From assembly GCF_004342265.1 (NCBI RefSeq), contig NZ_SMCS01000007.1, positions 1-64,000 on the forward strand: a stretch of 64,000 bases of DNA, written 5' to 3'. Below the pieces are notes generated by a model. That model saw only the letters and a list, made by a program, of their open reading frames with translations. It searched no databases and was not told where the DNA came from. The DNA comes from Luteibacter rhizovicinus (GTDB lineage Bacteria; Pseudomonadota; Gammaproteobacteria; Xanthomonadales; Rhodanobacteraceae). Each line of letters opens with the position of its first letter. Within the stretch, counting starts at the first letter, position 1. The position numbers were made by a program, and so were the translations under genes. Of this stretch, positions 26,207-35,364 are shown in pieces.

Positions 26207-26521
26207 ATGAGCAGCAAGCAAAACGAACCATCCGCGTCGTACGTCCTGAAGTCCGGCCACGACCTGTCCATTCCCTGCCCGCTTTGCAAAGGCAGTCGGG
26301 CCCTGAAGCTGGGCGATATCGACGAAGCGATCACCGAGCGTTTGTCGGGCATGCGTGGCGTGACCGATCTGCTTATCGACGTACCGATGATCGATGCCGA
26401 GCAAGGCTCGGTCGCGCAGGCTGCGTACGTGCTGCGCGGTCTGATCGATGAGGTCGTCGAGATGTATCGGGTGATGAGTCCGGGGGGCGATGAGAAGAGG
26501 CGCGGGATGCCGGTGCAGTAG
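26207..26521 (+). CDS. Small orphan protein with CPLC motif
   Basis: A 104-residue protein of unrecognised family. The ATG at 26207 is chosen for the GGAGAGGA seven bases upstream. It contains one CPLC pair near residue 24 (SIPCPLCKGSRALKLGD), which might bind metal or form a disulphide. A helical region follows (DEAITERLSGMRGVTDLLID, then AAYVLRGLIDEVVEMYRVM) and the tail is charged. There is no signal peptide or membrane helix. It is isolated: the pilus operon precedes it and the convergent cytochrome operon follows, with a REP pair on each side. No function is proposed. Confidence 0.7.
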   Translation: MSSKQNEPSASYVLKSGHDLSIPCPLCKGSRALKLGDIDEAITERLSGMRGVTDLLIDVPMIDAEQGSVAQAAYVLRGLIDEVVEMYRVMSPGGDEKRRGMPVQ

Positions 26522-26540
26522 TCCAGCGATGCCCCGATGT

Positions 26541-26682
26541 CTGTGGGAGCGCGCCTGCGCGCGAAAGCCGACGAAGCGTAGAAGCGGATGCTCACATTCG
26601 CCAGCCCCGATCCGCGAGCTGACGTTGCAACGCATGGCATCGCCGCTCCGTCGGCTTTCGCGCGCAGGCGCGCTCCTACAAC
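26541..26682. repeat. REP pair (BIME) no. 3 before the cytochrome operon
   Basis: Inverted GGGAGCGCGCCTGCGCGCG-type hairpins flank an interior that closely matches BIME 2 and shares GCATGGCATCGCC with BIME 1. It fills the gap between the orphan gene stop (26521) and the cytochrome c4-like stop (26708), which converge. It probably acts as a bidirectional terminator. Confidence 0.85.
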
Positions 26683-26707
26683 GATCCGGTTATATCCAAC
26701 AATTCAG

Positions 26708-27388
26708 CTACAACGACTCGATGTAGCTCGACAGGGCCGCGATATCCGCATCGCTCAGGTTCTGCGTCACGCCATGCATCACGCTGGCGTTACTGCTGCC
26801 CACCCGCGTACCCGTCCGGTAGTCGCCCAACTGTTGCGTCACATATAGCGACGACTGCCCGGCCAGCGAGGGGAAGCTATGCCACGACGGCTGGGGCGAC
26901 GAAGAAAAGGCGGGCTTCGGCCCCCGGCCGGCCGTGCCATGACACCCCTGGCACGGCGGCACGCCCAGCGTTGGATCCCCCGCAAGATAAAGTACCGCGC
27001 CGCGCGACGATGCATCCGGCCGGCCGGCGGCTTTCGGCGCCAGCGCCGCGTAATGCGCGGCAAGATCGCGCATATCCGCATCGGACAACCCGGCCGCCTG
27101 GCCAGTCATGATGGGATTCGCACGCTGCCCCTCTTTGTACTCTTTCAACTGGATGTATACGTACGTTGCGGATTGCCCCGCGAGATTCGGAAACGTGGGC
27201 GCAATGGCCACGCCTGCCGGCCCGTGGCATGCCGCGCATACCGCAGCCTTCGCGGTGCCCGCCGTGGCATCGCCATGCACGGTTTCCACGCGGCGCAGGT
27301 CGAGCGGCTTTACCGGTGCATCGGCGGCCGCGCAGGGAAGCATCCATGCGAATGAGGCGGCGACGATCAGACGAACAATGGTCGACAT
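26708..27388 (-). CDS. Diheme cytochrome c4-like protein
   Basis: A 226-residue periplasmic cytochrome with a signal peptide ([19 protein letters not shown] to AADA). Two class I heme c domains carry [11 protein letters not shown] (about residue 51) and CQGCHGTAG (about residue 147), with candidate axial Met residues in NPIMTGQA and SVMHGVTQ. Length and two-domain layout match cytochrome c4. It is the third gene of an operon after the decaheme cytochrome and the barrel, so a likely role is electron transfer between the decaheme protein and inner-membrane oxidases. GGAGGGGG lies just before the ATG. Confidence 0.88.
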   Translation of the reverse strand: MSTIVRLIVAASFAWMLPCAAADAPVKPLDLRRVETVHGDATAGTAKAAVCAACHGPAGVAIAPTFPNLAGQSATYVYIQLKEYKEGQRANPIMTGQAAGLSDADMRDLAAHYAALAPKAAGRPDASSRGAVLYLAGDPTLGVPPCQGCHGTAGRGPKPAFSSSPQPSWHSFPSLAGQSSLYVTQQLGDYRTGTRVGSSNASVMHGVTQNLSDADIAALSSYIESL

Positions 27389-27398
27389 GGCCCCCTCC

Positions 27399-29984
27399 TC
27401 ACAGCTTCACGTTTAACATGGCGCCGACGAGGCTCGCGCTGTAATGCCGCTGCGGTCCCTTGTCGGTGTAAACACGATGGTCGTAGTCGAGCGTGTTGTC
27501 GAATCCCGCGTAGTGGAAATCGGTGAACGACCCCGTTTCGTAACGACCGAAGAGACGCATGCCGAGCTGATTGGTGAACCTGAAACTCAGGCCAAGGTCG
27601 ACGCTGTTGCTGCGATAGCTGTTGTCCGGAAAACTGTCGCCGGCGGCGGCCGCCGCATTGGGTCCGTGGTACGCAAGCGCGGCGAGCGAAGCGTAGTTGT
27701 AACCCACGTGACCGAACGAACCGGAGTAGTTGTAGCTCACATCCGCGCGCACCCGACCGAAGTCGTGACTGAAACTCAGACCCGCGTTGCTATTACGCTC
27801 GCGATCGAACTCCCACCATTGATTCGCGTACGGATACAGCGGACCGCCAAGACTGGGATTGGTCTGGCCGATGTTCGAACCGATCAGCGACTCGTTGTCG
27901 GCCACGTTGGATATGCCGAGCCTCGTCCCTTCGGCGCCCAGATAGACATTCATCGTCGTGGCTGGCGTCGGCTGCCAGTCCCACTGCAGGGTGGCGCCAG
28001 TCGTCGACGTATTCTGCCGGCCGATCTGCGTATCGTAACGATCGCGACTGCCGTAGAACGTGGCCGAAAGCGTGGTCGAATCACCCCATGGATACGTGAG
28101 GATGAGACGCGCTTTGTTCTCCGTGCGATCGGAAAGATCGTACTTGCGCATGTCGTCCACGGTATGTGCCGCGATACCCGTGACCGGATCGACGAAGCCC
28201 GCCAGCGATTCGGAAAAGAACTGTTTGTAGGGATCGTAGTTGTAATGATCGCCGGTACGACTGGCGTATTCGTAAGAAGCGCGAATCGTCGCGCCACCCA
28301 CACTCCGGGCGACCCATGCGAGTTTGATCCGCTGGTCGTCGACCCGCTTCCGCTCGCGATATTTCGGCTGGTTATGGTCGAAGGTATAAGTCGCGCTCAA
28401 CGACTGCTTCGGCGCCACTTCCCAGTCGCCACCCAGTTCGAACAACGTATCGGTGTAGCCGTATGGCACGTTGCGAACCGTCACATTGGCCGAATGCAGC
28501 AGCGGATTGCGTGGATCGAAGATGCCCGATTCGCCGGGCACGATGCTTCCCTGCGAGCCGTTCTCGGAGATGTAACCGTACTGCCCCGTGATCGGGTTAT
28601 AGGCGAGATAACGGGTCTTGTTGTCCTCGCGGTACCAACGCAGGTTCGCATGCCAGCCGAACGTCGGTGTCGGCCGGAAGGTCAGGCGCGTATCGATCAG
28701 TCCGGTGTCGATGCGCGCATTGGCATTCTTCTGCGACAACGCGTTCGTCGTGTTCCAGTCCGCGCAATTGAACGTGTAGTTGACCGGCGGCGCGATGAAG
28801 ATGCCGCCGGTACCCGTACAGGTGGTTGGCGGCAGCAGCGCATCGTTCTGCCTCATCGTCCCGTAAGCCGCGGCGACCGTGAACTGGCCATTCCCTTTCA
28901 GTTCGCGCGACAGGTCCAGCCGGACGTTGTGATAGTCGTTGTCCGGCTCAAGGGAGAATTGGCCGTACTTGATATCGGCAACCTGCGGCGTGCCCACGAC
29001 GTTGTAAAGACGGAACGGACTTTCGAAGTTCAGGTGATCCTGGTTGTTGCGGAAGAACGAACCGGTATAAGTCGCCATGAAGCGCCATATCCTGCCGACG
29101 TTGCGCACGCTCAGATTCACGTCGGTCGTACGGAAATCGATGGGCCGGACCGTTTCCAGCACGCCGCCGTTATCGGGAAACGGATAGTTGAAGAACATCG
29201 AGCCGCCCCACAGACGCGTACCCGATCGTTTTTCGTTCGTGACCGACGCCGATCCGATCCAGTTGCGCCACACCGTGCCTTCGATGCCGATGCCTTCGCG
29301 TGTGCGCGTCAGCCCGATCGTGCGGCGCGACGACCCTGCGTGCGCGGCGGCCACCTGGCCCGGCGTGCTCGCACCGGCGATCAGCGGAGAAGGCAGCGTC
29401 AGATCGGAGGTTCCGACGCCGTTCCACAGAGGATAGGCATTCGTCGACACGGTATGCGGCATGTCGCGGTAGAAGGCTTCCACGCGATAGCGCCCGTACT
29501 GACCGGCACGCAGGCGATAGAACTGGTCGTCGCCGCTCAGCCGGCTACCGCGCAGTTCGACGTACTGGCCGGTTTTCGCGTTCTGGAAGTCGAGCGCCAG
29601 AAGACCCAGCGCGAAGCCGGATTTCCAGTCCGCGTACTGGCGGAAGAATTCCGCGTTGCGGCCGCCGCCCACGTGGATAAATCCGAGTTCCACCACGCCG
29701 GAATAGGTCCAGTCGGTCGCTTTACCCAGCGGCTTCACATCGGCGGCGGCGGGCGGAAAGCGATACGGCAGGCCCGTCGGCGTGCGCAGCATGCCCGCGT
29801 GCAGATAGGACATGCCGTCCGGATCGGCCGGATACAGCATGGGTGTCCAGCCGCGCGGGTCGAGCGCATTCCCGAACTGCATGTCGCCGACGCGCATCGT
29901 ACCGCTGGTATCGCCGGCGAACGCGCACGAGGCGCATGCGACACCGATGCCGAAGATCAGGACTTTCGCTTCGAGCGCATGCAT
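27399..29984 (-). CDS. MtrB/PioB-family outer-membrane porin for a decaheme cytochrome
   Basis: An 861-residue beta-barrel protein. The ATG at 29984 is chosen over 30002 because GAGGAGG then sits six bases upstream and the product opens with a clean signal ([23 protein letters not shown]). A globular N-terminal plug-like part ([22 protein letters not shown]) is followed by many amphipathic strands with alternating aromatics, ending [16 protein letters not shown]. It matches the MtrB/PioB family, which sheaths an MtrA-type decaheme cytochrome across the outer membrane. The mature part has no N-terminal CxxC pair like that of Shewanella MtrB, which brings it closer to PioB/MtoB. It lies 21 bp after the decaheme gene. 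Confidence 0.88.
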   Translation of the reverse strand: MHALEAKVLIFGIGVACASCAFAGDTSGTMRVGDMQFGNALDPRGWTPMLYPADPDGMSYLHAGMLRTPTGLPYRFPPAAADVKPLGKATDWTYSGVVELGFIHVGGGRNAEFFRQYADWKSGFALGLLALDFQNAKTGQYVELRGSRLSGDDQFYRLRAGQYGRYRVEAFYRDMPHTVSTNAYPLWNGVGTSDLTLPSPLIAGASTPGQVAAAHAGSSRRTIGLTRTREGIGIEGTVWRNWIGSASVTNEKRSGTRLWGGSMFFNYPFPDNGGVLETVRPIDFRTTDVNLSVRNVGRIWRFMATYTGSFFRNNQDHLNFESPFRLYNVVGTPQVADIKYGQFSLEPDNDYHNVRLDLSRELKGNGQFTVAAAYGTMRQNDALLPPTTCTGTGGIFIAPPVNYTFNCADWNTTNALSQKNANARIDTGLIDTRLTFRPTPTFGWHANLRWYREDNKTRYLAYNPITGQYGYISENGSQGSIVPGESGIFDPRNPLLHSANVTVRNVPYGYTDTLFELGGDWEVAPKQSLSATYTFDHNQPKYRERKRVDDQRIKLAWVARSVGGATIRASYEYASRTGDHYNYDPYKQFFSESLAGFVDPVTGIAAHTVDDMRKYDLSDRTENKARLILTYPWGDSTTLSATFYGSRDRYDTQIGRQNTSTTGATLQWDWQPTPATTMNVYLGAEGTRLGISNVADNESLIGSNIGQTNPSLGGPLYPYANQWWEFDRERNSNAGLSFSHDFGRVRADVSYNYSGSFGHVGYNYASLAALAYHGPNAAAAAGDSFPDNSYRSNSVDLGLSFRFTNQLGMRLFGRYETGSFTDFHYAGFDNTLDYDHRVYTDKGPQRHYSASLVGAMLNVKL

Positions 29985-30005
29985 TGTCCGCCTCCTCGTC
30001 ATCGG

Positions 30006-31124
30006 TCACTTGTGGAACTTGGAACCGGAGGGATTGTTCGAACCGTGGATGTTCGTGTGACAGCTAAGGCACGCGCGCCCCATCACGCGTTCGTCGGGCG
30101 ACGCACCGGTGCCCATACCCGCAGCCGTCTGCAGGTCGTTCGGATGGCGCGTCATGGTGTGGCACTGCTGGCACAGCATCGGGATCGGTGCGACCAGCAG
30201 GGTCTGCTGGTTCGATCCGTGCGGGTCGTGGCAGTTGAGACAGTTCTGCCGTACGGGCGCATGCTCGAACAGGAACGGTCCGCGCTTCTCCGCATGGCAG
30301 GTGTAGCAAGTCTCGTTGACCGTATCGGTCTTCAGCAGCGGCTTCGTGATCGTGCCGTGCGGGTTGTGGCAGTCCGTGCACGCCAGCTGCCCCTCGGGTA
30401 GCGGCATATGCGAGCGGCGGTTGAACTTCGCGCGGATGTCCTGATGGCAGCCGGCGCAGACTTCATTGATGGAAGGTTTCGCCAGCACGCCCTCGGGCGA
30501 CACACGCGCCATCGGGTTGTGACAGTCGGTGCACGAGAGATCGCGCAGTTCGTGGATCGAGCCGGTCCAGTGCTGGCGCGCACCGCCGGCATGGCAGCCA
30601 AGGCACACCTTCGCCTGCTCGGCGGGGGGTGTTTTCGAGTCGTGGGTGAACGCGATGATCGAGCCGGGAGCGGTCGGATTCTTCGCGTGTTCGGAACCCG
30701 GCCCGTGGCAGGTCTCGCATGCGGCCTGCGGGCCGCTGCGTTCGCTGCCCGCCCGGAACGACGCGACATGCAGCGAGTGCGACGCCTGGATGTTTTCCTG
30801 GGTATGGCACGCGATACAGGTTTTCGATCCGATCGGATCGGCTTTGGGCATCAGCGGATTCGTCGGAATGGACGCCGCGTCGAAGGATGTCGCCGTGCTG
30901 GTGTCCCCCGGATGGGTAGCGGCCGTATAGGTCGCCATGCCGTGCCCATGCCCCGCGCCCATGTCGGTCGCCGGCAGCATGCGCGCGATATCTTGCTGGG
31001 TCAGGGGTGCGCTGGAGGCAGGTGCGGCCTGCTGGGCGCCGGCTTGGCCGGGCCATGCGACGACCGCGGCCAGTGTGGCCGCCATGAGAACGCACGCCGC
31101 TAACGAGAGCGGGAAAACACGCAT
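30006..31124 (-). CDS. Decaheme c-type cytochrome, MtrA/PioA/DmsE family
   Basis: A 372-residue periplasmic protein with ten CxxCH motifs: CIACH, CETCH, CLGCH, CTDCH, CAGCH, CTDCH, CYTCH, CLNCH, CQQCH and CLSCH. That is the MtrA/DmsE pattern. The ATG at 31124 gives a signal peptide (MRVFPLSLAACVLMAATLAA to AGA); an upstream ATG at 31166 would add 14 residues. About 95 heme-free residues follow the signal, including a His/Gly-rich MGAGHGHGMATY, an extension longer than in Shewanella MtrA and reminiscent of PioA. With the MtrB-like porin it would conduct electrons across the outer membrane. No MtrC/OmcA-type surface cytochrome is in the window. Confidence 0.92.
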   Translation of the reverse strand: MRVFPLSLAACVLMAATLAAVVAWPGQAGAQQAAPASSAPLTQQDIARMLPATDMGAGHGHGMATYTAATHPGDTSTATSFDAASIPTNPLMPKADPIGSKTCIACHTQENIQASHSLHVASFRAGSERSGPQAACETCHGPGSEHAKNPTAPGSIIAFTHDSKTPPAEQAKVCLGCHAGGARQHWTGSIHELRDLSCTDCHNPMARVSPEGVLAKPSINEVCAGCHQDIRAKFNRRSHMPLPEGQLACTDCHNPHGTITKPLLKTDTVNETCYTCHAEKRGPFLFEHAPVRQNCLNCHDPHGSNQQTLLVAPIPMLCQQCHTMTRHPNDLQTAAGMGTGASPDERVMGRACLSCHTNIHGSNNPSGSKFHK

Positions 31125-31348
31125 GGCTATGGCATCCCTATGGCTTTGCGTGAGCGCGCCGGCCACCCCTCAACCCCTGATGGATGCCGGCATCGGGTTC
31201 GAGTATCGACCGGCTACCGCAACGCCGGTAAGCCTGTGGCAACGAGATTGTTTGTCCAAGATTCGCGAACAATTGCGATGCCGTGGCGCAACATGCACGT
31301 TCCTGCGAGAAGAGTAATCTCGCGGTGACCTGCTTCCGGGGAGGAGTC
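31125..31348. promoter_or_regulatory. Divergent promoter region with LysR-type dyad
   Basis: The 224-bp gap separates the decaheme operon (leftward) from a LysR gene (rightward). It contains the dyad ATTGTT-N15-AACAAT at 31247-31273, of the size and AT-rich character of LysR-regulator boxes. GGGGAGGAG just before 31349 is the LysR gene's ribosome site. Confidence 0.55.
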
Positions 31349-32290
31349 ATGCAGGATCTGAACGATATCTATTACTTCGCGCAGGTCGTGGAATTCGGGG
31401 GATTCACCGCGGCGAGCAAAGCGCTCGGCGTGGCCAAGTCGTTGCTCAGCTTTCGCGTGGCGCGGCTGGAGAAACATCTGGGTGTCCGCCTGATCCAGCG
31501 GACCACGCGCAGCGCTTCGGTCACCGATATCGGCCGCACTTACTACGACCAGTGCCGGGTGATGCTGGAAGCCGCAGCCCAGGCACAGACGCTTATCGAC
31601 ACGGCGCAGGAAGCCCCGCGCGGCTGCATCCATGTCGCCTGCCCCGTCCTTTTCGCGCAGTTGCTGCTGGCGCCCGTGCTGGTGGGTTTCCTGCAACGCT
31701 ACCCGGATGTCCAGGTCGATCTGGACATCACCCGGCATCAGGTCGATGTCGTCACGGGGGGTTACGACATCGCTTTTCGCGTTCGTCCCTCCGTGAAGGA
31801 TTCGAGTCTCGTCGTGCGTTCGTTCGGCATGGATCCGCAGATGCTGGTCGGCAGCACGCGCATGCTCCGGCAGTACGGCCTGCCGCAGGACCCGTCCGAT
31901 CTTCAACGCTTGCCGAGCGTTGGTGTGGTTGCAGCGGATAACCGGCACTTCTGGCCGCTCACCCATCGGCACGGCGAAACGCGGCAGATCGAACACCATC
32001 CCCGCATCGCCACGGACGACCTCTACGTCATGCGGCAAGCAGTGGAAGGCGGCATAGGTATTTCCCAGTTGCCGCGCTTCCTCTGTCGGGAAGGACTGGC
32101 AAGCGGCCTGCTGACGGCGTTGCTTCCGGACTGGGAGTTACCCGCCGGCAACGTGCACGCCGTCTATCCATCGCGTCATGGTCAGATCCCGGCTTTGCGC
32201 TGCTTTATCGACTACGTGGCGCAGATGCTGCCGAAGGAACTGGCGAGCCTGCATGACGACGACCAGCAGGAGCTTCGCGCCACGGCATGA
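31349..32290 (+). CDS. LysR-family transcription regulator
   Basis: A 313-residue regulator. The start at ATG 31349 gives the usual LysR N-terminus MQDLNDIYYFAQVVEFGGFT and has GGGGAGGAG upstream. The winged helix-turn-helix (about residues 5-62; AASKALGVAKSLLSFRVARL) is followed by an inducer-binding domain of the periplasmic-binding fold. Its N-terminal sequence resembles the DsdC/PA0133-type branch often annotated beside oxidoreductase operons. The divergent orientation makes it the natural candidate regulator of the decaheme/porin/c4 operon. That is inference from position; the effector is unknown. Confidence 0.9.
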   Translation: MQDLNDIYYFAQVVEFGGFTAASKALGVAKSLLSFRVARLEKHLGVRLIQRTTRSASVTDIGRTYYDQCRVMLEAAAQAQTLIDTAQEAPRGCIHVACPVLFAQLLLAPVLVGFLQRYPDVQVDLDITRHQVDVVTGGYDIAFRVRPSVKDSSLVVRSFGMDPQMLVGSTRMLRQYGLPQDPSDLQRLPSVGVVAADNRHFWPLTHRHGETRQIEHHPRIATDDLYVMRQAVEGGIGISQLPRFLCREGLASGLLTALLPDWELPAGNVHAVYPSRHGQIPALRCFIDYVAQMLPKELASLHDDDQQELRATA

Positions 32291-32306
32291 CGGGCAAAGA
32301 GCCCCG

Positions 32307-33362
32307 TTAGTACTCGTCGCGGCCGCGAAATTTCTTGTGCGACTTCACCGGCGGCTTGGAAGCTGCCTTGCGTTTGATCCGGGCTTCCAGTGTCGCAGCC
32401 TGCTCTTCGCGCTCATCGTGCAATTTAAGGAAACTACGCCAGCGTTGCGACGAAAGCTCCCCCGATTCCAGCGCGGCCTGGATCGCACACCCCGGTTCGT
32501 TGCTGTGGCCGCAATCGGCAAAACGGCACTGTGCCGCCAGCGCTTCGATATCGGCGAAGAGGTCCAGATTTTCCTCGCCCGTGAGCTTCAGCTCGCGCAT
32601 CCCCGGCGTATCGATCAGACAACCGCCCGTCGGCAGCTTCAGCAACGCGCGATGCGTGGTCGTGTGCCGGCCGCGGCTATCGTGCGACCGCACGGCCTTG
32701 GTCGCCATACGCTCTTCGCCGAGCAATGTATTAGTCAACGTCGACTTACCCGCGCCGGACGAACCCACCAGCACCGCGCTGCTGCCGGGCCCCAGATACT
32801 CGGCCAGCAACGACACGGTCGACGGATCTTTCGTATTGATCGCATGCACCGCGGTTTCCACGGCCACGCGATCGCGAACCGCCGCGATGGCACCGGGTAT
32901 GTCGTCGGCCATATCGGCCTTGCTGAGCAACACCACGGCACGCGCGCCCGAGCCTTCGATCAAGGCCAGATAACGCTCGATACGAGTGGGATTGAAGTCG
33001 CCGTCCAGGCCCATCAACACCATCACGTAGTCGATATTCGTGGCAATGACCTGGCGCTCGTAGCGCTCGCCGGCCGCGGCACGGCTTAGCACGGTGCGCC
33101 TTGGCAGCACCGCTTCGATGACCGGATGGCTTGCGTGATCGAGGAAAACGAAGTCGCCGACGGCGGGCCTGACCGAGGGATCGAGACCGCGCTTAAGGAA
33201 CTGTCCGGCCGGCTGGGCGTTGAACGTGCCGACACCATCGTCCAGCTCGTAACCGGCGCGATGCTGGGCGACGACACGCGCAAGCCGCCGGCTGTCGTCG
33301 GGCAGGCTGGGTTCGCGCCAGCCAATCTGGCGCAGGCGCGCGATATCCGGAACATCGGTCAT
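32307..33362 (-). CDS. rsgA: Ribosome small-subunit maturation GTPase RsgA
   Basis: A 351-residue circularly permuted GTPase. Order of motifs: OB-fold region with VGDFVFLDHA, then G4 (LLSKADMAD), G1 (GSSGAGKSTLTN) and G3 (DTPGMRE), and a zinc finger with CRFADCGHSNEPGC. The C-terminus is basic (KSHKKFRGRDEY). The start at 33362 (MTDVPDIARLRQIGW) gives the normal length; extending upstream would enter the alaA region. RsgA checks 30S subunit assembly at the decoding centre. Its stop is only 16 bp from the convergent LysR stop. Confidence 0.93.
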   Translation of the reverse strand: MTDVPDIARLRQIGWREPSLPDDSRRLARVVAQHRAGYELDDGVGTFNAQPAGQFLKRGLDPSVRPAVGDFVFLDHASHPVIEAVLPRRTVLSRAAAGERYERQVIATNIDYVMVLMGLDGDFNPTRIERYLALIEGSGARAVVLLSKADMADDIPGAIAAVRDRVAVETAVHAINTKDPSTVSLLAEYLGPGSSAVLVGSSGAGKSTLTNTLLGEERMATKAVRSHDSRGRHTTTHRALLKLPTGGCLIDTPGMRELKLTGEENLDLFADIEALAAQCRFADCGHSNEPGCAIQAALESGELSSQRWRSFLKLHDEREEQAATLEARIKRKAASKPPVKSHKKFRGRDEY

Positions 33363-33479
33363 GCCGGCGATTATGCCCGGTTCCGCCCCGATTTCGCCTC
33401 GCGGCGCGGAGACGACGCTGCTAGGATCGGTCGGGAACCCCCGGGACGGCCCGGCGGGCATGAACGAACTGGACTCCAA

Positions 33480-34721
33480 GTGTCTCCGATCAAACCCAGC
33501 GCGCACCTGTCGGACGTGCGTTACGAGATTCGCGGTGCGCTTACCCGTCGCGCACGCGATCTCGAGGCCGCCGGCCATCCCATCATCAAACTCAACATCG
33601 GCAATCCGGGCCGCTACGGGTTCAAGACACCCGACCATCTGCGCGAAGCCATCGCCGCGCACCTGGTGGACAGCGAAGCCTACGGCCACGAGCAGGGACT
33701 GGAAGAGGCACGCGAAGCCATCGCGGCGCAGCAGGCCGAACGCGGCGCGCGTGGCGTGGAAGTGGAGCGCATCTTCATCGGCAATGGCGTCAGCGAACTG
33801 ATCGACATCTCCCTGCGCGCCCTGCTCCAGCCCGGCGACGAAGTACTGCTGCCCAGCCCCGACTATCCGCTGTGGAGCGCCGCCACCATCCTCAACGATG
33901 GCAAGCCCCGCTACTACCGCTGCCCGGCCGAGCGCGGCCATCTGCCCGATCCGGACGAAATCGAATCGCTGATCACGCCGCAGACGCGTGCGCTGGTGCT
34001 GATCAATCCGAACAATCCCACGGGCGCCGTGTATCCGCGCGAGCTGCTCGAGCGCATCGTCGAAGTCGCCGGCCGCCACGGACTGCTGCTGCTCAGCGAC
34101 GAGATCTACGACGAAATCCTTTACGACGACACGCCGTTCCAGCCGCTGGCCGCCATCGCGGGCGACCTGCCCTGCGTCAGCTTCGGCGGCCTGAGCAAGG
34201 TCCATCGCGCCTGCGGATACCGCGTCGGCTGGATGAGCCTTTCCGGCGATCCGCGCCGCAACGCGGAATACCGCGACGCGCTGCAACTGCTGGCCGCACT
34301 GCGTCTGTGCGCCAATGTCACCGCCCAGTGGGCGGTGCGTCCCGCGCTGAAAGACAAGCCGACCATCGGCTCGCTCACGTCGCCAGGCGGCCGGTTGTAC
34401 GAAGCGCGGCGCGCGGTGCTCGACGGTGTCGCCGCCAGCCCGTATCTGGACGTGGTCGCACCGGGCGGCGCGCTTTACGCCTTCCCCCAGGTACGCGCGG
34501 ACGCGATGCCGCATTTCGACGACACCGCCTTCGCCCTGCGTCTGCTGGAAGAAGAAGCGGTACTGGTCGTACCGGGCACCAGCTTCAATCTTTCCGCAAG
34601 CCGGCACCTGCGCCTGACGTTGCTGCCCGAACCGGCGCAACTGGCCGAGGTCTTCGTTCGCATAGACCGCGTGCTCGCACGCATGGCCGACGAAGTGCAG
34701 CCCGCCAGCGCCGTCGCATGA
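33480..34721 (+). CDS. alaA: Alanine aminotransferase AlaA
   Basis: A 413-residue class I/II PLP aminotransferase. The GTG at 33480 gives MSPIKPSAHLSDVRYEIRG, matching the AlaA N-terminus (MSPIxxS..L..V.Y.IRG), and no in-frame ATG lies near. Other signatures are KLNIGNPGRYGF, IGNGVSELIDISLRALL, PSPDYPLWSAA, INPNNPTGAVY, LSDEIYDEILYDD and the PLP Lys in FGGLSKVHRACGYRVGW. Family knowledge: it makes alanine from pyruvate and glutamate. It overlaps the following hydrolase gene by 4 bp. Confidence 0.92.
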   Translation: MSPIKPSAHLSDVRYEIRGALTRRARDLEAAGHPIIKLNIGNPGRYGFKTPDHLREAIAAHLVDSEAYGHEQGLEEAREAIAAQQAERGARGVEVERIFIGNGVSELIDISLRALLQPGDEVLLPSPDYPLWSAATILNDGKPRYYRCPAERGHLPDPDEIESLITPQTRALVLINPNNPTGAVYPRELLERIVEVAGRHGLLLLSDEIYDEILYDDTPFQPLAAIAGDLPCVSFGGLSKVHRACGYRVGWMSLSGDPRRNAEYRDALQLLAALRLCANVTAQWAVRPALKDKPTIGSLTSPGGRLYEARRAVLDGVAASPYLDVVAPGGALYAFPQVRADAMPHFDDTAFALRLLEEEAVLVVPGTSFNLSASRHLRLTLLPEPAQLAEVFVRIDRVLARMADEVQPASAVA

Positions 34722-35341
34722 CCCAGGCGACGTTTCTGGCCCTCGGCGATTCGTACACGATCGGCGAGGGCGTCGCGCCGGATGGCCGCTGGCCCGGGCA
34801 ACTGGTAGCGCGACTGCGCGCGGACGGCGTCGACATCGGCGAGCCGCGCATCGTCGCCACCACGGGCTGGACGACCGACGAACTCTCGGCGGCGATCGAT
34901 GCCGCCCATCTGGCGCCACGCTATGACCTTGTCACGCTGCTGATCGGCGTCAACAACCAGTATCGCGGCCGGCCGGCCGACGAATACCGCGGTCAGTTCC
35001 TCGCCCTGCTGGAACGGGCGATCGGATTCGCCGGCGATGCGCGCCGCGTGGTGGTGGTGTCGATTCCCGACTGGGGTGTCACCGCCTTCGCGGAAGGTCG
35101 CGACCGTCATGCCATCGCGCGCGATATCGATACCTTCAATGCGATCGGCCACGACGAAACCGTGCGCGCGCATGCGCGCTGGGTGGATGTGACGCCCGCC
35201 TCGCGAGAGGCTGGCGCGAAGCCCGACATGCTGGTCGACGACGGTCTGCACCCTTCCGCGAAGCAGTACGCGCTATGGACCGACCGCATCGAACCCCAGG
35301 CCCGCGCGGCGCTGAAAGAAGCCGGCGGCGCGCTGTTGTAG
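34718..35341 (+). CDS. SGNH/GDSL hydrolase (cytoplasmic)
   Basis: A 207-residue SGNH hydrolase. Block I is ALGDSYTIGEG with the nucleophile Ser, block III is IGVNNQYRG, and the catalytic Asp and His lie in DDGLHPSAKQYALW. No signal peptide is seen, so it probably acts in the cytoplasm as an esterase or lipase-like enzyme on a small substrate. Its ATG overlaps the alaA stop (ATGA). The stop codon TAG is the TAG of a REP-type GTAGGAGCGCG repeat, so the last residues (GGALL) end at the repeat edge. Confidence 0.87.
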   Translation: MTQATFLALGDSYTIGEGVAPDGRWPGQLVARLRADGVDIGEPRIVATTGWTTDELSAAIDAAHLAPRYDLVTLLIGVNNQYRGRPADEYRGQFLALLERAIGFAGDARRVVVVSIPDWGVTAFAEGRDRHAIARDIDTFNAIGHDETVRAHARWVDVTPASREAGAKPDMLVDDGLHPSAKQYALWTDRIEPQARAALKEAGGALL

Positions 35342-35364
35342 GAGCGCGCCTGCGCGCTCCCACC
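35336..35364. repeat. Single REP-like hairpin at the SGNH hydrolase stop
   Basis: The hairpin GGAGCGCG-CCTG-CGCGCTCC (35341-35360) is preceded by TTGTA, as in the REP halves of BIMEs 2 and 3, but no second inverted half follows. It may end the alaA transcript. Its TAG is the hydrolase stop codon. Confidence 0.75.

Noticed and set aside
25953-26210. 85-codon frame across the structured leader
   Set aside because: It has no ribosome site and runs through several perfect stems. The next gene has a much better start at 26207.
27444-30401. Open frame of 985 codons opposite the porin gene
   Set aside because: It is the antisense of the MtrB-like gene and runs into the decaheme gene. It is Arg/Val-rich with no motif.
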